This document shows positions 11,466 through 20,991 of a stretch of 64,000 nt of DNA, piece after piece. The stretch's first letter is position 1, and each line of letters starts with the position of its first letter. The translations under genes and the position numbers were made by a program. The notes under the pieces were generated by a model. The model was not told the origin of the DNA, made no database searches, and saw only the letters and a list, made by a program, of their open reading frames with translations. Source of the stretch: Zeus faber. Lineage: Eukaryota; Chordata; Actinopteri; Zeiformes; Zeidae. The DNA lies in NCBI GenBank assembly GCA_960531495.1, contig OY482848.1, positions 31,458,177 to 31,522,176 of the forward strand, in the 5' to 3' direction.

Positions 11466-12445
11466 GTTCAAGATTCAAGATTCAAGATTCAAGATTCAAG
11501 ATTTTTATTCGTCACTTACATATACATACTTTCATACATATATGCAGTGAAATGTAATTCAACGCACCTGGTGATAACACACAATATGTCCGAGGAAAAA
11601 TTTTGAATAGCCCAACTAACTGACTCCTAAAACGTAATACAGTAAGTCGAATACTTATAGAATAAAATGAAAATATATAGAATAAAATAAAATACAATAA
11701 AAATAAAATTAAATAAAATGGAATAGATAGAGGGAATATGCTTATGTATATGGAATAGGCAATTATGTATATACAGATATGTGCATTAAAGTGGCATGTG
11801 AATAAAGTGAGGTAGTATTTGGGATAATACAGCACAGTATACAACAGTACGGCGCAGCAATACGGCATCACGAACAACCCTGAACAGTGACACAGTATGC
11901 GGTACAGTATGCTACATACAGTACAGAAGGTAGTGGAGCCTATGTGTATGGCTCAGTGAGGACCCCTGGTGAGGTCAGCATTGACAGTTCTAATGGCTTG
12001 CGGGAAAAAACTCTGTCTCTGTCTCTCTGTTCTCGCTGTGTGACTGTGGAGGCGCTTGCCTGACCGCAGCAGCTGGAACAGTCCATTGTTGGGGTGATGA
12101 GGATCCTTCATGATCCTGCGGGCTCTGCTACTACACCTCCTGGTGTATAACTCCTGCAAGGGGGGGAGGGTAGTTCCAGTGGTACGTTCAGCTGAACGCT
12201 CACCCTCTGCAGGGCCCGCCTGTCCTGAGCAGTGAAGTTTCCAAACCAGGCAGTGATGTTGCCTGTCAGGATGCTCTCCACTGCTCCAGAGTAGAAGGAC
12301 TTGAGGATCCTCACCGAGACCCGGAATTTCCTCAGCTGCCTGAGGTGGTAAAGACGCTGCTTGCCTTTCTCACCAGAGTGTCTGTGTGTACAGTCCATGT
12401 TAAGTCCTCTGTGATGTGGACTCCCAGGTATTTGAAGCTGCAAGT
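11466..12445 (-). mobile_element. 5'-truncated CR1/L2-like LINE in ERV A RNase H
   Basis: Read on the minus strand, it starts in the ORF2 C-terminal domain (FKYLGVHITEDLTW-like, near 12440). It runs through LYTRRCSSRARRIMKDPHHP and the SFFPQAIR end near 11990, then through a 3' UTR to a tail of TTGAATC-type repeats at 11466-11500. The motifs match the C-terminus of the LINEs at 22209 and 58683. Several frameshifts are present. Confidence 0.75.
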
Positions 12446-12449
12446 TAGC

Positions 12450-12845
12450 TGAGTTGGGAGCTCTTCCAGCTGCCCGTTGAGTAGGAACAGGGAAAACGGT
12501 AAATATATACACCGATTCTACATATATGCACATGATGTATGTCATTTGTTTGGAGCAGTATGGAAAATGAGGGGATTTAAGAAAACAGTTGAGTCCCCCA
12601 TAATGCATTGTGATCAGATTGTTGAATTAATGTCAGCATGCTACTGCCTAAACAAGTGGCAATAATCAAATGTCAGGGACACAGGAAAGGTAATGATGAT
12701 GTTATACAAGGTAACAATGCTGCAGATGAGGCTGCCAAAGTAGCCTCAAACAGTAGTAGGGCATAAAGATGTAGTTTATGAGCAAAATATGTGGATAAAG
12801 AGGGGTGCTGTGCTGTACCTAAGAGGGCCCCACAAGGGAAATCAG
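12450..12845 (+). pseudogene. ERV A RNase H, second half
   Basis: After the LINE, ERV sequence resumes with a HRFYIYAHDVCHLFGAVWKMRGF stretch, the region of the RNase H fold that carries the later catalytic Asp. It continues to NNAADEAAKVAS near 12720-12750. ERV B has the matching sequence inverted at 35640-35990. Stops at 12663 and 12765 break it. Confidence 0.6.
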
Positions 12846-12887
12846 GAGGAGCTGGAGGAGGTACAGAAGTACCTCCTCCAGCTCCTC
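12846..12887. repeat. Perfect 19-bp hairpin (4-nt loop) at a LINE junction
   Basis: Arms 12846-12864 and 12869-12887 are exact reverse complements around AGAA. The right arm is the LINE ORF2 sequence encoding ...EELEEV (minus strand). The left arm is an inverted copy of it at the junction with ERV A. Confidence 0.85.
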
Positions 12888-13110
12888 ATTGTCTCCTGAT
12901 TTAAAGGCCCTTTTCTTCTCCTTGAGGAGAACCTTTATATCCGGAGTAATCCAGGGTTTGCTGTTGGGAAAACACTGTACAGTCCTGGTGGGTACAGTGT
13001 TTTCCACACTACCCAATTTGGACACAGGGCTTCAGGGCCCTTTCCGCTGCTTGGAGGTGCCACAACATAATACTGACCTTATACACCAGAACCAATTGTG
13101 ATAAATCCTG
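12850..13110 (-). mobile_element. LINE ORF2 internal fragment
   Basis: The minus-strand frame 13025-12819 encodes NSKPWITPDIKVLLKEKKRAFKSGD, the conserved linker between endonuclease and reverse transcriptase in CR1/L2/Rex-type LINEs (compare KPWFTREVRAVLRARNAAFKSGD at about 23750). Only this piece is present. A weaker 14-bp inverted repeat at 12967/12992 lies in its coding sequence. Confidence 0.65.
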
Positions 13111-13115
13111 TACAT

Positions 13116-13265
13116 TCAAGTTCAAGTTCAAGAGATTATTTGTCACATACATATACATACGTTCATACATATATGCAGTGAAATGTCATGACACCCGGTG
13201 ATTACTCACAATAAGCTCTATAAATACTAAAAAATACCAAAATGTGCGTAATCGACACAACCCGG
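13116..13265 (-). mobile_element. LINE 3' tail fragment
   Basis: Minus-strand 3' terminus with TTGAAC tail repeats at 13116-13130, 'gtgacaaataatctcttg', 'catttcactgcatatatg' and 'atcaccgggtgtcatgac'. It is followed by an imperfect CACACATACACA microsatellite (13268-13325). Confidence 0.7.
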
Positions 13266-13330
13266 TGCACACCTCACACACACATACACACATACACACA
13301 TACACACACATACACACACACATACAGGTG
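13266..13330 (+). repeat. (CA)n/(CACATA)n microsatellite
   Basis: Alternating CACACA and CATACA units run between the LINE tail and unassigned sequence. Open frames here are repeat artefacts. Confidence 0.85.
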
Positions 13331-13882
13331 GTTCTATCACACACACATGCACACACCACCTACACCTGCTTTGAATGCACCACAGCACCCTCCTGGTTGC
13401 ATTCCTTTCCTCCCTCATTTACTGCCATAACTGTGACAGGAAAATGCGACGGGTCCAATTACTGTTAGAGTTTTCCTGGACCTGATTAACTCTGTTTTTA
13501 CGTGTCTGTGTACATGTTGTTTGGTTGTATGTTTGATTGTCTCACCTCTGGTCAATCTCTCCGTCTTGGAGTAGTGATTAGTTGTTTATAGACCCAAACA
13601 TGGTAAAATTGTTCTCCAAAGATTGGGATTGGTGGTGGCTCTGTATAACAAAAACTGTGCTCTTGTCATCCTATAGGTCGTTCACAGGACAGAGTTAGAC
13701 AGAGTTATTGCAGCAGTTCTTAATGATTTAAAAATTAATTAAAAATTGCATTGCAGGTTGAGAAGTTGAACTCCACTTGCAGACTAACTCCATCCTAGAT
13801 GCAATAGCATACAAATACTCTGTGTTGTATGCCTAGCATGCTGACAGCACAGGTTAAAAAATAATAAATAAATAAATAAATT
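13331..13882. other. Unassigned insert within ERV A
   Basis: No recognisable frame. It lies between RNase H and the integrase remnant of ERV A, where the integrase N-terminal zinc domain and catalytic core would be. Either that part has decayed beyond recognition or it was replaced. A (TAAA)n stretch lies at 13858-13880. Confidence 0.4.
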
Positions 13883-14497
13883 GAATTGGGTAGATGCACT
13901 ACCACCGGCACTAATGAGTTATCGCATGCAGGCTAACAGAATGACACATTTAACTTGCCATGAAATGCTCACGGGTCGACCCATGTCTGCACCAACAATT
14001 CAATGACCACATAAGGGACCTCCCTTGGAGCAATTCAAGGTCAAGTTCAAGTTCAAGAGATTATTTGTCACATACATATACATATTGAATTGCAAATGTA
14101 AATAAGGGAATATATCAAACAACTAACTGGCATACATAAGCTTATATTCCAACAGGAGAAAAACAGGATTCCAGAACCAGAAGAAGACCCACCAAGCATG
14201 GTGGAGCCTGGTGACCAGGTGTATCTGAGGGGGTTCAGAAGATGGTGGAACGCACCCAGGAGAGAAGGAACATACAAAGTAACCAGAGCAATGCCAACAG
14301 CTATCCAGGTGGAAGGGAGTACCACCTGGTACCACCGCAACCATTGCACAAAACCCACCCAGCCAAGGACGAGGGAACAACATGAGGAAGATCGGGATGC
14401 AGACGTATCCAGGACTGACCAAGCACCTCAGGAAGGCCAGATCCAGCCCAGCCAGGAGCTACAGCAACAAGTGAGGAAGGTATCAGAGAGATTGAAG
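13883..14497 (+). pseudogene. ERV A integrase C-terminal part
   Basis: The end of the integrase core (NWVDALP...[13 protein letters not shown]...EMLTGRP) is followed by the C-terminal DNA-binding domain in an open frame from 14198: PGDQVYLRGFRRWWNAPRREGTYKVT...IQVEGSTTWYHRNHC. This SH3-like fold is typical of gammaretrovirus-like integrases. A 57-bp LINE tail (14036-14092) sits between the two parts. The catalytic DDE core is not readable here. Confidence 0.7.
14036..14092 (-). mobile_element. Very short LINE 3' tail insertion
   Basis: Only 'caagttcaagttcaagagattatttgtcacatacatatacat' is present (minus-strand tail with TTGAAC repeats). It sits exactly between two blocks that are contiguous in ERV B, so it is an extreme 5'-truncated insertion of about 57 bp. 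Confidence 0.65.
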
Positions 14498-14855
14498 ATG
14501 ATGCTGAGACTGGTGAGTCTGCCCCTGATACTCTATGCACTCTGGCAGATTCCATTGGTCCAAGGATCGATCCAGAGAAAGGGGGAAGCACCATCAACAT
14601 GGCAGACTTGGGGTAACCAGGTAATGAAAGGCAGTACTAAAGAAAACATGAAAGTATGACAGGAATGGCCAGTCCAAGGATATTTGGGAAGAGTAAACCA
14701 AACAAGGGGTCGGAATAGTCAAACGTGGACTTACAAGCTCAGATATCCCTGCAGGAATTAGAACGCGCCAATGAACAATGTACACTAACGGTCATGCTAA
14801 ACAAAGATTATTACAAAATTAATGCCCCAGAGGTATACTTGGTGGAAGTGTGAAT
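14498..14855 (+). pseudogene. ERV A env N-terminus (signal peptide and start of surface protein)
   Basis: Two Met codons (14498, 14501) start a hydrophobic stretch, LRLVSLPLILYALWQIPLVQGS, which looks like a signal peptide with a cleavage region after QGS. It lies in the same frame as the integrase C-terminal domain, joined by a charged, Gln-rich linker. The frame stops at 14659. Further Env-like fragments run to about 14850. Env would mediate entry; here only the start survives. ERV B lacks about 440 bp of this region. Confidence 0.55.
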
Positions 14856-14869
14856 AAAGAATGAGGAAT

Positions 14870-15722
14870 GAATGAATGAAGAATGAGCATGCGAAATGAA
14901 GCTTGAAATCGTGATGAGATCTGGAGAGGGGAACGGTATCCAGAAGGTAGGGTGGAATGTCTTGAAACAGTTCCATGCCGTTATGTAAGACGAGACGGTC
15001 GAGGAGCAAGGCTGTTGATGATGGAGTTTTGAGAAGCGGTCATGAGGGCATGAAGCTGGGGAGTCAATTGAAGATCTTGACAGAAAATGGAGGGATCGGG
15101 GTGGGCTGAACATCGGAGTCTGGAGCCAAGTGTCTGAACTTCTGAAACATGAAGCGAGAAAGTGAATCAGTGATGGAATTATGAAAACTGGGAATATGGG
15201 CTGCACAAGATGTAGTTGCATGAAACAGAGATCCAAGTGAGGCAGTGCATGAATTGCATGCATATGCTACCACTCTCTCACAGTTACCATGTTTTTGTGA
15301 TAGGACCGCCCCTACGCCGGTGTCACATGCATCAGTATCCAGTATGAAATCTAAATTTGGGTCAGGGAATGCCAATATTGATGATGTGGTCGCTTTGGAT
15401 TTCAGTTCATTGAAAGCCACCTCACATGCTGCATTCCACTCAAATGGTTTCCCCTTGTCTGTTTTCTGAACAGTGGCTCAGCCATCTGTGGAAAATCAGG
15501 TATGAATCTTCTATAATATGATGCAAGCCCGAGAAAGCTTCTGGCCTCTGTCACTATCTTCTTCTGATACTCTCTGTCTTCGTGGGGTCAGTAGATACTC
15601 CATCTCCTTAAATTAAATGTCCTAGGTAGCTCACCTGTGACCTAAACAGATGGCATTTAGCAGGCTTCACCTCAAGGCTGACCTGTTTCAATCTGTTAAG
15701 GACCCCCTCCAACCATGTCACT
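14870..15722 (-). pseudogene. Gypsy RT thumb and RNase H
   Basis: On the minus strand the RT resumes with a TWLEGVLNRLKQVSLEVKPAKCHLF stretch and VSYLGH (thumb), followed by a conserved start of RNase H: FILDTDACDTGVGAVLSQ with its catalytic Asp, then ERVVAYA. A stop before GDGVSTDP and later frameshifts break it. Sequence after about 15100 (minus direction) is unrecognisable. Confidence 0.7.
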
Positions 15723-16123
15723 TGTTATAAGAATTTTGTATTTCTGTGTATTTGCAGTTGAACTTATGAGGTATTGTGACATTATGTCCTAACGGCTATG
15801 TGCAGGAACAACATCTGCACAACTGGTTACAAAAGGACATATGGATCACAAAAAACTGTTTCCAACCGGAGGTGCTCCAGCAAGCCGATGATGCAACAAG
15901 AGTCTCCATCCTATAAAAAGTCTCTGCTCTCTGGAGAGAGTTGAACATTTCCTCGGTGGCATCATGTTGTGTTGTTGCTTTGTAACTGCTCCTTTGGAAC
16001 AACCTTGGATCCTCTTGTACAAGATGAAATACTTTATTAACCTAAAGTATTGGTCTCCGATTTCCTCTCTAACGATTAGTCCATCCACAAACAAAGTTTA
16101 CAGCTGTTTGGCTTTAACGTTAA
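15723..16123 (+). repeat. ERV2 5' LTR
   Basis: Begins TGTTATAAGAATTTTG and ends CTTTAACGTTAA. It is highly similar along its full length to 20588-20988. 'CCTATAAAAAG' at about 15911 is a good TATA box. 'ACTTTATTAACC' near 16030 lies in the R/U5 region. The LTR would hold promoter and polyadenylation signals. Confidence 0.9.
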
Positions 16124-16125
16124 TT

Positions 16126-16140
16126 TGGCGCCCCAAAATC
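16126..16140 (+). promoter_or_regulatory. ERV2 primer binding site candidate 1
   Basis: TGGCGCCCC begins two bases after the LTR. TGGCGCCC is the start of the tRNA-Lys primer binding sites used by many retroviruses. Confidence 0.6.
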
Positions 16141-16491
16141 TGCCTCCTCTCTCCAGAGCATCGGACCTGAAACCTTGCAAGGGGGAGTCTGGGACTCCTA
16201 AAGAAAGTCCTCAGCCGCGGACTGTTAGAGGCCAGGCTCCACTGGAGAGCGGATCAGTGATGGGGGCCAGGCCTATGGAGGAAACGACACACCTTAATAG
16301 ACATCTGGGATATATTTAAGGTTTCATGTCTGGGACACGAAAAGCCCAAAGGTAAGGTAACATTTTAACATTAAATTGGAAGAATTGCAGGTAAAACTAT
16401 TACTTATAAGCATTAATTGGCTAAATTGGAGACGGGTAGAAAACGCCTAAAGGTAAGGTGACTTACTCAGGCAGGGAATATTGGGTTACAA

Positions 16492-16603
16492 GCGTGCGTC
16501 AGGTGTATCGAGGTTGGCCTATCCTTGATTTTCACCGGTTACTCGCAGCGTGCATCAGGGGTATCTAGGTGAGCCTCTCCTTGATTTTCACCGCTAACTC
16601 GCA
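16492..16603 (+). repeat. Two 56-bp tandem repeats in the ERV2 leader
   Basis: Units 16492-16547 and 16548-16603 are each 56 bp and differ at a handful of positions. Both contain 'cttgattttcaccg'. A further partial start (gcgg) follows. They lie between the LTR and gag, where packaging and splice signals would be. Confidence 0.8.
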
Positions 16604-16772
16604 GCGGTAAGAAGATACAATCCTTTTTCTGAGTATTTACTTCCCAAAAGGTAAAGTAACATCAACATTAAATTGGTAGGTAAAAAACTAGATAACATTA
16701 CTTATTTGAAGGTAAAACAATTTGGAAATAATTTATAAAATATTAATAACTCTAAAATTAAATAAATTGGAT

Positions 16773-16783
16773 TGGCGCCCAAC
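16773..16783 (+). promoter_or_regulatory. Second tRNA-Lys-type primer binding site motif
   Basis: TGGCGCCCAAC is an 11-nt match to the start of a tRNA-Lys1,2-type primer binding site, 650 nt downstream of the first. It lies immediately before the second repeat array. It may mark a leader duplication or the remains of an older LTR end. Confidence 0.4.
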
Positions 16784-16784
16784 A

Positions 16785-16922
16785 ATTCAATTAAGGGTGA
16801 AAGGCCCGCTTCAGGAAACCAAACAATTAAGGGTGAAAGGCCCGGCTAAACCAAACAATTAAGGGTGAAAGGCCCAGTTAAACCAAACAATTAAGGGTGA
16901 AAGGCCCGGTTTAGGGAAACAA
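16785..16922 (+). repeat. Four tandem 'CAATTAAGGGTGAAAGGCCC' repeats in the ERV2 leader
   Basis: The core unit starts at about 16788, 16825, 16856 and 16888, with periods of 31-37 bp. The unit ends vary (GCTTCAGGAAACCAAA, GGCTAAACCAAA, AGTTAAACCAAA, GGTTTAGGGAAAC). A diverged fifth copy (GGGTGAAAGGCCCGG) is near 17014. No frame is kept across units, so it is noncoding. Confidence 0.8.
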
Positions 16923-17249
16923 CTCCGAAGTCGAGAACTCGAAAATACGTCTTTGGAAGGAGGTAGGGCTTAAACTAATCCCCCAGGACCTGAGCTAACA
17001 AAAGATCGCATTTGGGTGAAAGGCCCGGTTCTAGGAAAGGTAACCTAAAGGTCCGGTCAATTCGGTCCCACTGCCTAAAGGCTCTAGTAACCAAGCAAAA
17101 TATTATTGCTGGCTGTGTTTGTGTTTTGTCCGTGTTTTGTGTATGTTAACAAAAGATCGATGTATGTCTGTATGAATGTTAAAAGCGCTGAAAACAAATT
17201 AACAGTAGTGATAATAATAATAATAATAATGGTAATTTAAAATATAAAA

Positions 17250-17620
17250 ATGGACAACAACTGTTCATATTGTTGTAAAAGGGAGAAAGAAAGACGGGAA
17301 CAAGAAAATCAGAAGAAATTAATAACTTTTACCCTGTTCTTTATTATGACGAGTACAGTCCTCTGGGTCGCCGACCGGATCCTCCACCCTATCCTAAACC
17401 TCCAGTCCTCACTCCTCATCCAACACTCTATGCTCCAGTTCCTCCGACCTCCACCACCACAATGTCTCAGCCCACAGGCCACAGCTCCTCCAGGGCAGTA
17501 CCAATCTGACGAGATCCCAAAAACAATAACTTGCAGCGGTAAGTCATGCAATTCTTTTTTCTCACCGATACTACCACAATTCGATGTAAAAATTCTGCGG
17601 ACTACTCAAAAATAAACCAT
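17250..17620 (+). pseudogene. ERV2 gag remnant with PPPY late-domain motif
   Basis: An open frame starts at 17250 (Cys-rich, then KREKERREQENQKK). In another frame the segment about 17330-17510 reads as proline-rich Gag with DPPPYPKPP (PPPY encoded 17381-17392), a late domain that recruits NEDD4-type ubiquitin ligases for budding. The frame change between the two halves and the lack of any capsid sequence show that gag is broken and mostly deleted. Confidence 0.5.
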
Positions 17621-18835
17621 TGCTGCCAGAAAGAAGGCAAACAATTCATAATCTTCCTTGAATGACTCAAGCGGGTGTTTGATGCTATTAGTGACATGAT
17701 TATGCAATTAAAAATGCCTATCCAAACAACATGCACCCAAGTTTATCTGCTTTCGTTAAAAAAAACACCTAATTGGACACGGCACAGCAGGCTTGTGCAT
17801 CATAAAGGAGCATGCCCTGCATGCCGTGGGAGTGCAACGCACAAAAAAGGAAAAGAAGGTGAGTGACGCTTTTGTAATCAAAGAAGGAGAGGATGAAAAT
17901 AATGATGGTTATGCTTTTGTGTATGTCCGAAGAAATGCATCTCGAGGATGAGGTGGTTGGTGAGGACGTTGTGGGAGAGCTGGAGTGGGAAGGAGGAATG
18001 GACACGAGAGAGACGATGTCAAACCTGGACACCGGGCAAGAAGTTGCCGATCGAGGAGGCAACACAGAGGCGAAAGAGGTGGAGGAGGAGGAGAAAAATT
18101 TAATAATTAAATTAAAATAAATATTATCATTTATTAATAATTGAAATAACACCACGGGTATCATTTAGCACATATATATTTGAAGTGTGAACCCCGTGCA
18201 TATCTATTAGCTGCAGGATCAGGATATTAGTCTGCCTCAGCGCATGAAATTAATAATTTTGAGACAAAACGAAAATCTATTACCCCGTACAAATTATGAT
18301 TACAGTAAGCCAGGAAAAATAATGTAACATGTGTGTATGTGTATAATGTAATAACTTGCCTAAGTCTACCAAAGAACTGCACTGAATTAAATTTAACAGT
18401 TAATATATTCTTCTCTGCGTGGACTACTGTACCTTATGTCAATTTGGAGCATTCATCATGATATATTGTAAGTGCCTGGATTATCCTGCTAAAAACAAGT
18501 ATTTATCAGTCTATACGCAAACATTACATTTACAGCATACATTAACTTGTATTGCGCTCAATTTTGGTGAAACATCACCCGATCTCCGAGTGAATTTAAT
18601 ATATTAGATAAAATATAGAATAACAATAAAAAACAAACTTTAAACATGAGATTAACAATAAAAATGGTTATAACAACAACATACCGTTAGACAATAAATT
18701 TAGTCTAAGATTAGATTTTAGATTTGCCACTATTTTGAGCCATGGGAACACCCATGTTTCAACAGGAGGGATGGTTATTATGGTTGAATGTCAATTCACA
18801 ACATACGGATTTCATAATTAGGCAAAAAAAAAAAT
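17621..18835. other. Unassigned ERV2 internal sequence
   Basis: AT-rich, with no protease or RT motifs. An acidic open frame at 17893-18120 (Glu/Val/Gly-rich) has no recognisable domain. The deletion or decay of pro-pol falls here. Confidence 0.45.
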
Positions 18836-19178
18836 TGTGCATCATGTCTAATCTGCTCTAAACAAAACGCACAGGGTAGAATGAGACCAAAGAGAGGAAA
18901 ATTTCCATCGACGGATTATCCATCTCAAACAATATGCATGGATTTTATAGAATTAAATGAAGCAGAAGGGAAAAAGTACTGTTTAGTAATAATAGACATG
19001 TTTTCTACATGGGTAGAAATAATACCAACAGTAACCAATGATGCAATCACGGTGGCCAAAGCTTTGGCTACCATGATAGTACCACGATTTGGGTTTCCAG
19101 AAACCATCTACTGCGATAATAGCCAATATTTTAGAAACCAAGTCATATCAAAATTATCAGAAATATATGGTCAGAATT
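18836..19178 (+). pseudogene. ERV2 integrase core
   Basis: The end of the HHCC zinc domain (C-X2-C in 'CLIC') is followed by the catalytic core, with the first catalytic Asp in MDFIEL (codon 18941-18943) and the second in IYCDN (19115-19117). The strand-transfer core is retroviral in type (VIIDMFSTWVEIIPT). The frame stops at 19178 before the third catalytic residue (Glu). Integrase would join viral cDNA to host DNA. It is truncated and cannot work. Confidence 0.8.
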
Positions 19179-19249
19179 AACAGAAACAATTGCTGATTAC
19201 ATGTGTAAAATGTAAAAAAAAAACAAAGATATAATGGCCCAAGTGTTTT

Positions 19250-19510
19250 CTCCAACAGAACCAGCGTCGCAGGGAAAGACTCCAGTAAAACCAGGAGACT
19301 GGGTGTTCATCAAGATCCTAAAAAAGAAGTGTTTGTCCACTCCACACTGGGAAGGGTCATACCAGGTCTTTGTTGTCTATCCCCACTGCAGTCCGTATTG
19401 CTGAATGGAAAACCTGGGTCCACCTCACCCACTGCAAAAGAGCAATAACTCTCAAGAATCCTCAGCAAAAAGACACTGAGATATATGTATTGGGGTCTTA
19501 TGGAACCAGG
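19250..19510 (+). pseudogene. ERV2 integrase C-terminal domain
   Basis: A separate frame reads PGDWVFIKILKKKCLSTPHWEGSYQV followed by TWVHLTHCKR, the SH3-like C-terminal domain of gamma-type integrases. It differs clearly from the ERV A domain, so the two are separate families. A frameshift near 19375 lies within the domain. Confidence 0.75.
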
Positions 19511-19559
19511 GAAGACCCACTGGGACAATTTATGATCTCAGTCTGTAGTAAACCGACAC

Positions 19560-19993
19560 CCCCTGCTACATCAACTAAAGAACTGGCAGAAAACGACAGG
19601 ATAGAGAATCCCCTTACCAAGTGGCTTGAGAGAATGTTCGGAAAATGGTCAGGGATAATACAATCATAATTGTTGTCTATTGCTGTGATAATTGCAATTG
19701 TGGCTACGTGTGTTTGTTGTTGTATCCCATGTATAAGAAAGTTGTCTCAATGATTAATTGAAAATGTTATGACCAGAACAATGCTATACATCAAAGTACC
19801 TAATAGAGGAATACGGTACCGCTCGCATGATGAACCTCCTATCGACGCCGATCTAAAGGAGTATAATGACATAACCCCTGTTGAGAATGTGTCCAAGGTT
19901 GCAGGTTCGGACGTCAATCTCAACATCGCTGGAGTCTATGATGATACTGGAGTCTATGAGCCAATGGAGCCGATGGCCAAGAACAAGGGTTGA
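19560..19993 (+). pseudogene. ERV2 Env membrane anchor and cytoplasmic tail
   Basis: After NPLTKWLERMFGKWSGIIQS comes a stop (19667-19669), then a hydrophobic span with a Cys cluster (LSIAVIIAIVATCVCCCIPC) and a basic RKL end, typical of a retroviral transmembrane subunit. The following frame 19769-19993 would be the cytoplasmic tail. The surface subunit and the fusion/heptad region are absent; the integrase end runs almost straight into this anchor. Confidence 0.65.
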
Positions 19994-20565
19994 CACGAAT
20001 CACACCAACGGAAATTCTTACAATGACATCAAAGTTTAATTAGATAACAAGTCTGAGGCTTTATGAAGAGTTTATAGAAAATCTCCAAAGGAAGTTATAA
20101 ATCTCTGATGGCATGAAGTATGCAGCCAATGAAGATTGTTTGTTTTAAACTATACATACATGTTAACTGGGAAGAAGGTCAATGTTTTATATTTTGTTTC
20201 TCATGTTAGGGTAAGATTCTATTAGGAAGGGAAAGGTCCAGCTGTAGCATCTGATGGGTCGACCAGTCTGTGTTGGACACTTTTATGTTTTATTTACCTT
20301 CTTCCCCTTTATTAATTGGATAGCATCATTACAAACGTAAAGTGCATTATTATAATTATTATAAAAATTAAAGGTTTTGCATTGTTTGAATGTTTACTCA
20401 CCTCCATTAGGTTAGGGAGTACCTGTGGGTGGTCACCTGGGCAGAGGGCGTGTGAGAGAGTTTCCCTGTCTCAAAAGGATAATGGGTTTTGGAACCGTAT
20501 CATATACTGCCTGGCAGGGTTTTTGCTCTCACATTCCACACAAAATTTGCATATGTAATGCTTAT
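19994..20565. other. ERV2 3' untranslated internal region
   Basis: No frame of note between the Env tail and the polypurine tract. AT-rich, with one short open stretch at 20316-20558 that has no known motif. Confidence 0.5.
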
Positions 20566-20576
20566 TATAAGCATAA

Positions 20577-20587
20577 ACAGGAGGGAA
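20577..20587 (+). promoter_or_regulatory. ERV2 polypurine tract
   Basis: AACAGGAGGGAA directly precedes the 3' LTR start (TGTTATAAG at 20588), as expected for the plus-strand primer. Confidence 0.7.
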
Positions 20588-20988
20588 TGTTATAAGAATT
20601 TTGTATTTCTGTGTATTCTCAATTGAACTTATGAGGTATTGTGACAATATGTCCTAACGGCTATGTGCAGGAACAACATGTGCACAACTGATCACAAAAG
20701 GACATATGGATCACAAAGAACTGTTTCCAGCCGGAGACGCTCAAGCAAGCCGATGATGCAACAAGAGTCTCCATCCTATAAAAAGTCTCAGCTCTCTGGA
20801 GAGAGTTGAGCATTTCCTCAGTGGCATCATGTTGTGTTGTTGCTTTGTAACTGCTCCTCTTGTACAACCTTGGATCCTCTTTTACAAGATAAAATACTTT
20901 ATTAACCTAAAGTATTGGTCTCCGATTTCCTCTGTAACGATTAGTCCGTCCATGAACAAAGTTTACAGCTGTTTAGCTTTAACATTAA
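20588..20988 (+). repeat. ERV2 3' LTR
   Basis: Full-length match to the 5' LTR, also 401 bp, TGTTATAAG to CTTTAACATTAA. The flanking TTG at 20989-20991 continues the interrupted gypsy RT sequence. Confidence 0.9.
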
Positions 20989-20991
20989 TTG

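Larger units (their letters stand above)
8103..14855 (+). mobile_element. ERV A, truncated endogenous retrovirus (gag C-terminus to env start)
   Basis: Remnants follow the retroviral order: gag C-terminus and nucleocapsid, protease, reverse transcriptase, RNase H, integrase end and env start. The same family occurs inverted as ERV B (33182-41048). No LTR is visible at either end. The copy is cut by LINE 3' fragments at 10795-10978, 11466-12445, 12850-13265 and 14036-14092. The polymerase type, zinc knuckle and integrase C-terminal domain suggest a gamma/epsilon-like fish ERV, but placement needs a tree. The frame is broken many times. Confidence 0.8.
15723..20988 (+). mobile_element. ERV2, near complete endogenous retrovirus with two 401-bp LTRs
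   Basis: Two direct LTRs of equal length flank 4.5 kb of internal sequence. Internal order: primer binding site, leader with tandem repeats, gag remnant with PPPY, integrase core, integrase C-terminal domain, Env membrane anchor, polypurine tract. Protease, RT, RNase H and most of Env are missing. The element sits inside a gypsy RT gene, with TTG on both sides as a possible short target duplication. A solo LTR of the same family is at 42198-42670. Confidence 0.85.

Noticed and set aside
12967..13005. 14-bp inverted repeat as a further snap-back scar
   Set aside because: It lies in conserved LINE coding sequence, the 11-nt loop is longer, and the arms encode the expected residues, so chance is adequate.
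13227..13468. Frames across CACACATA repeats
   Set aside because: They are microsatellite artefacts with no domain.
16785..16922. CRISPR-like array of repeats with variable spacers
   Set aside because: Units are contiguous degenerate tandem repeats with 12-17 nt variable ends, inside a retroviral leader in vertebrate-type DNA.
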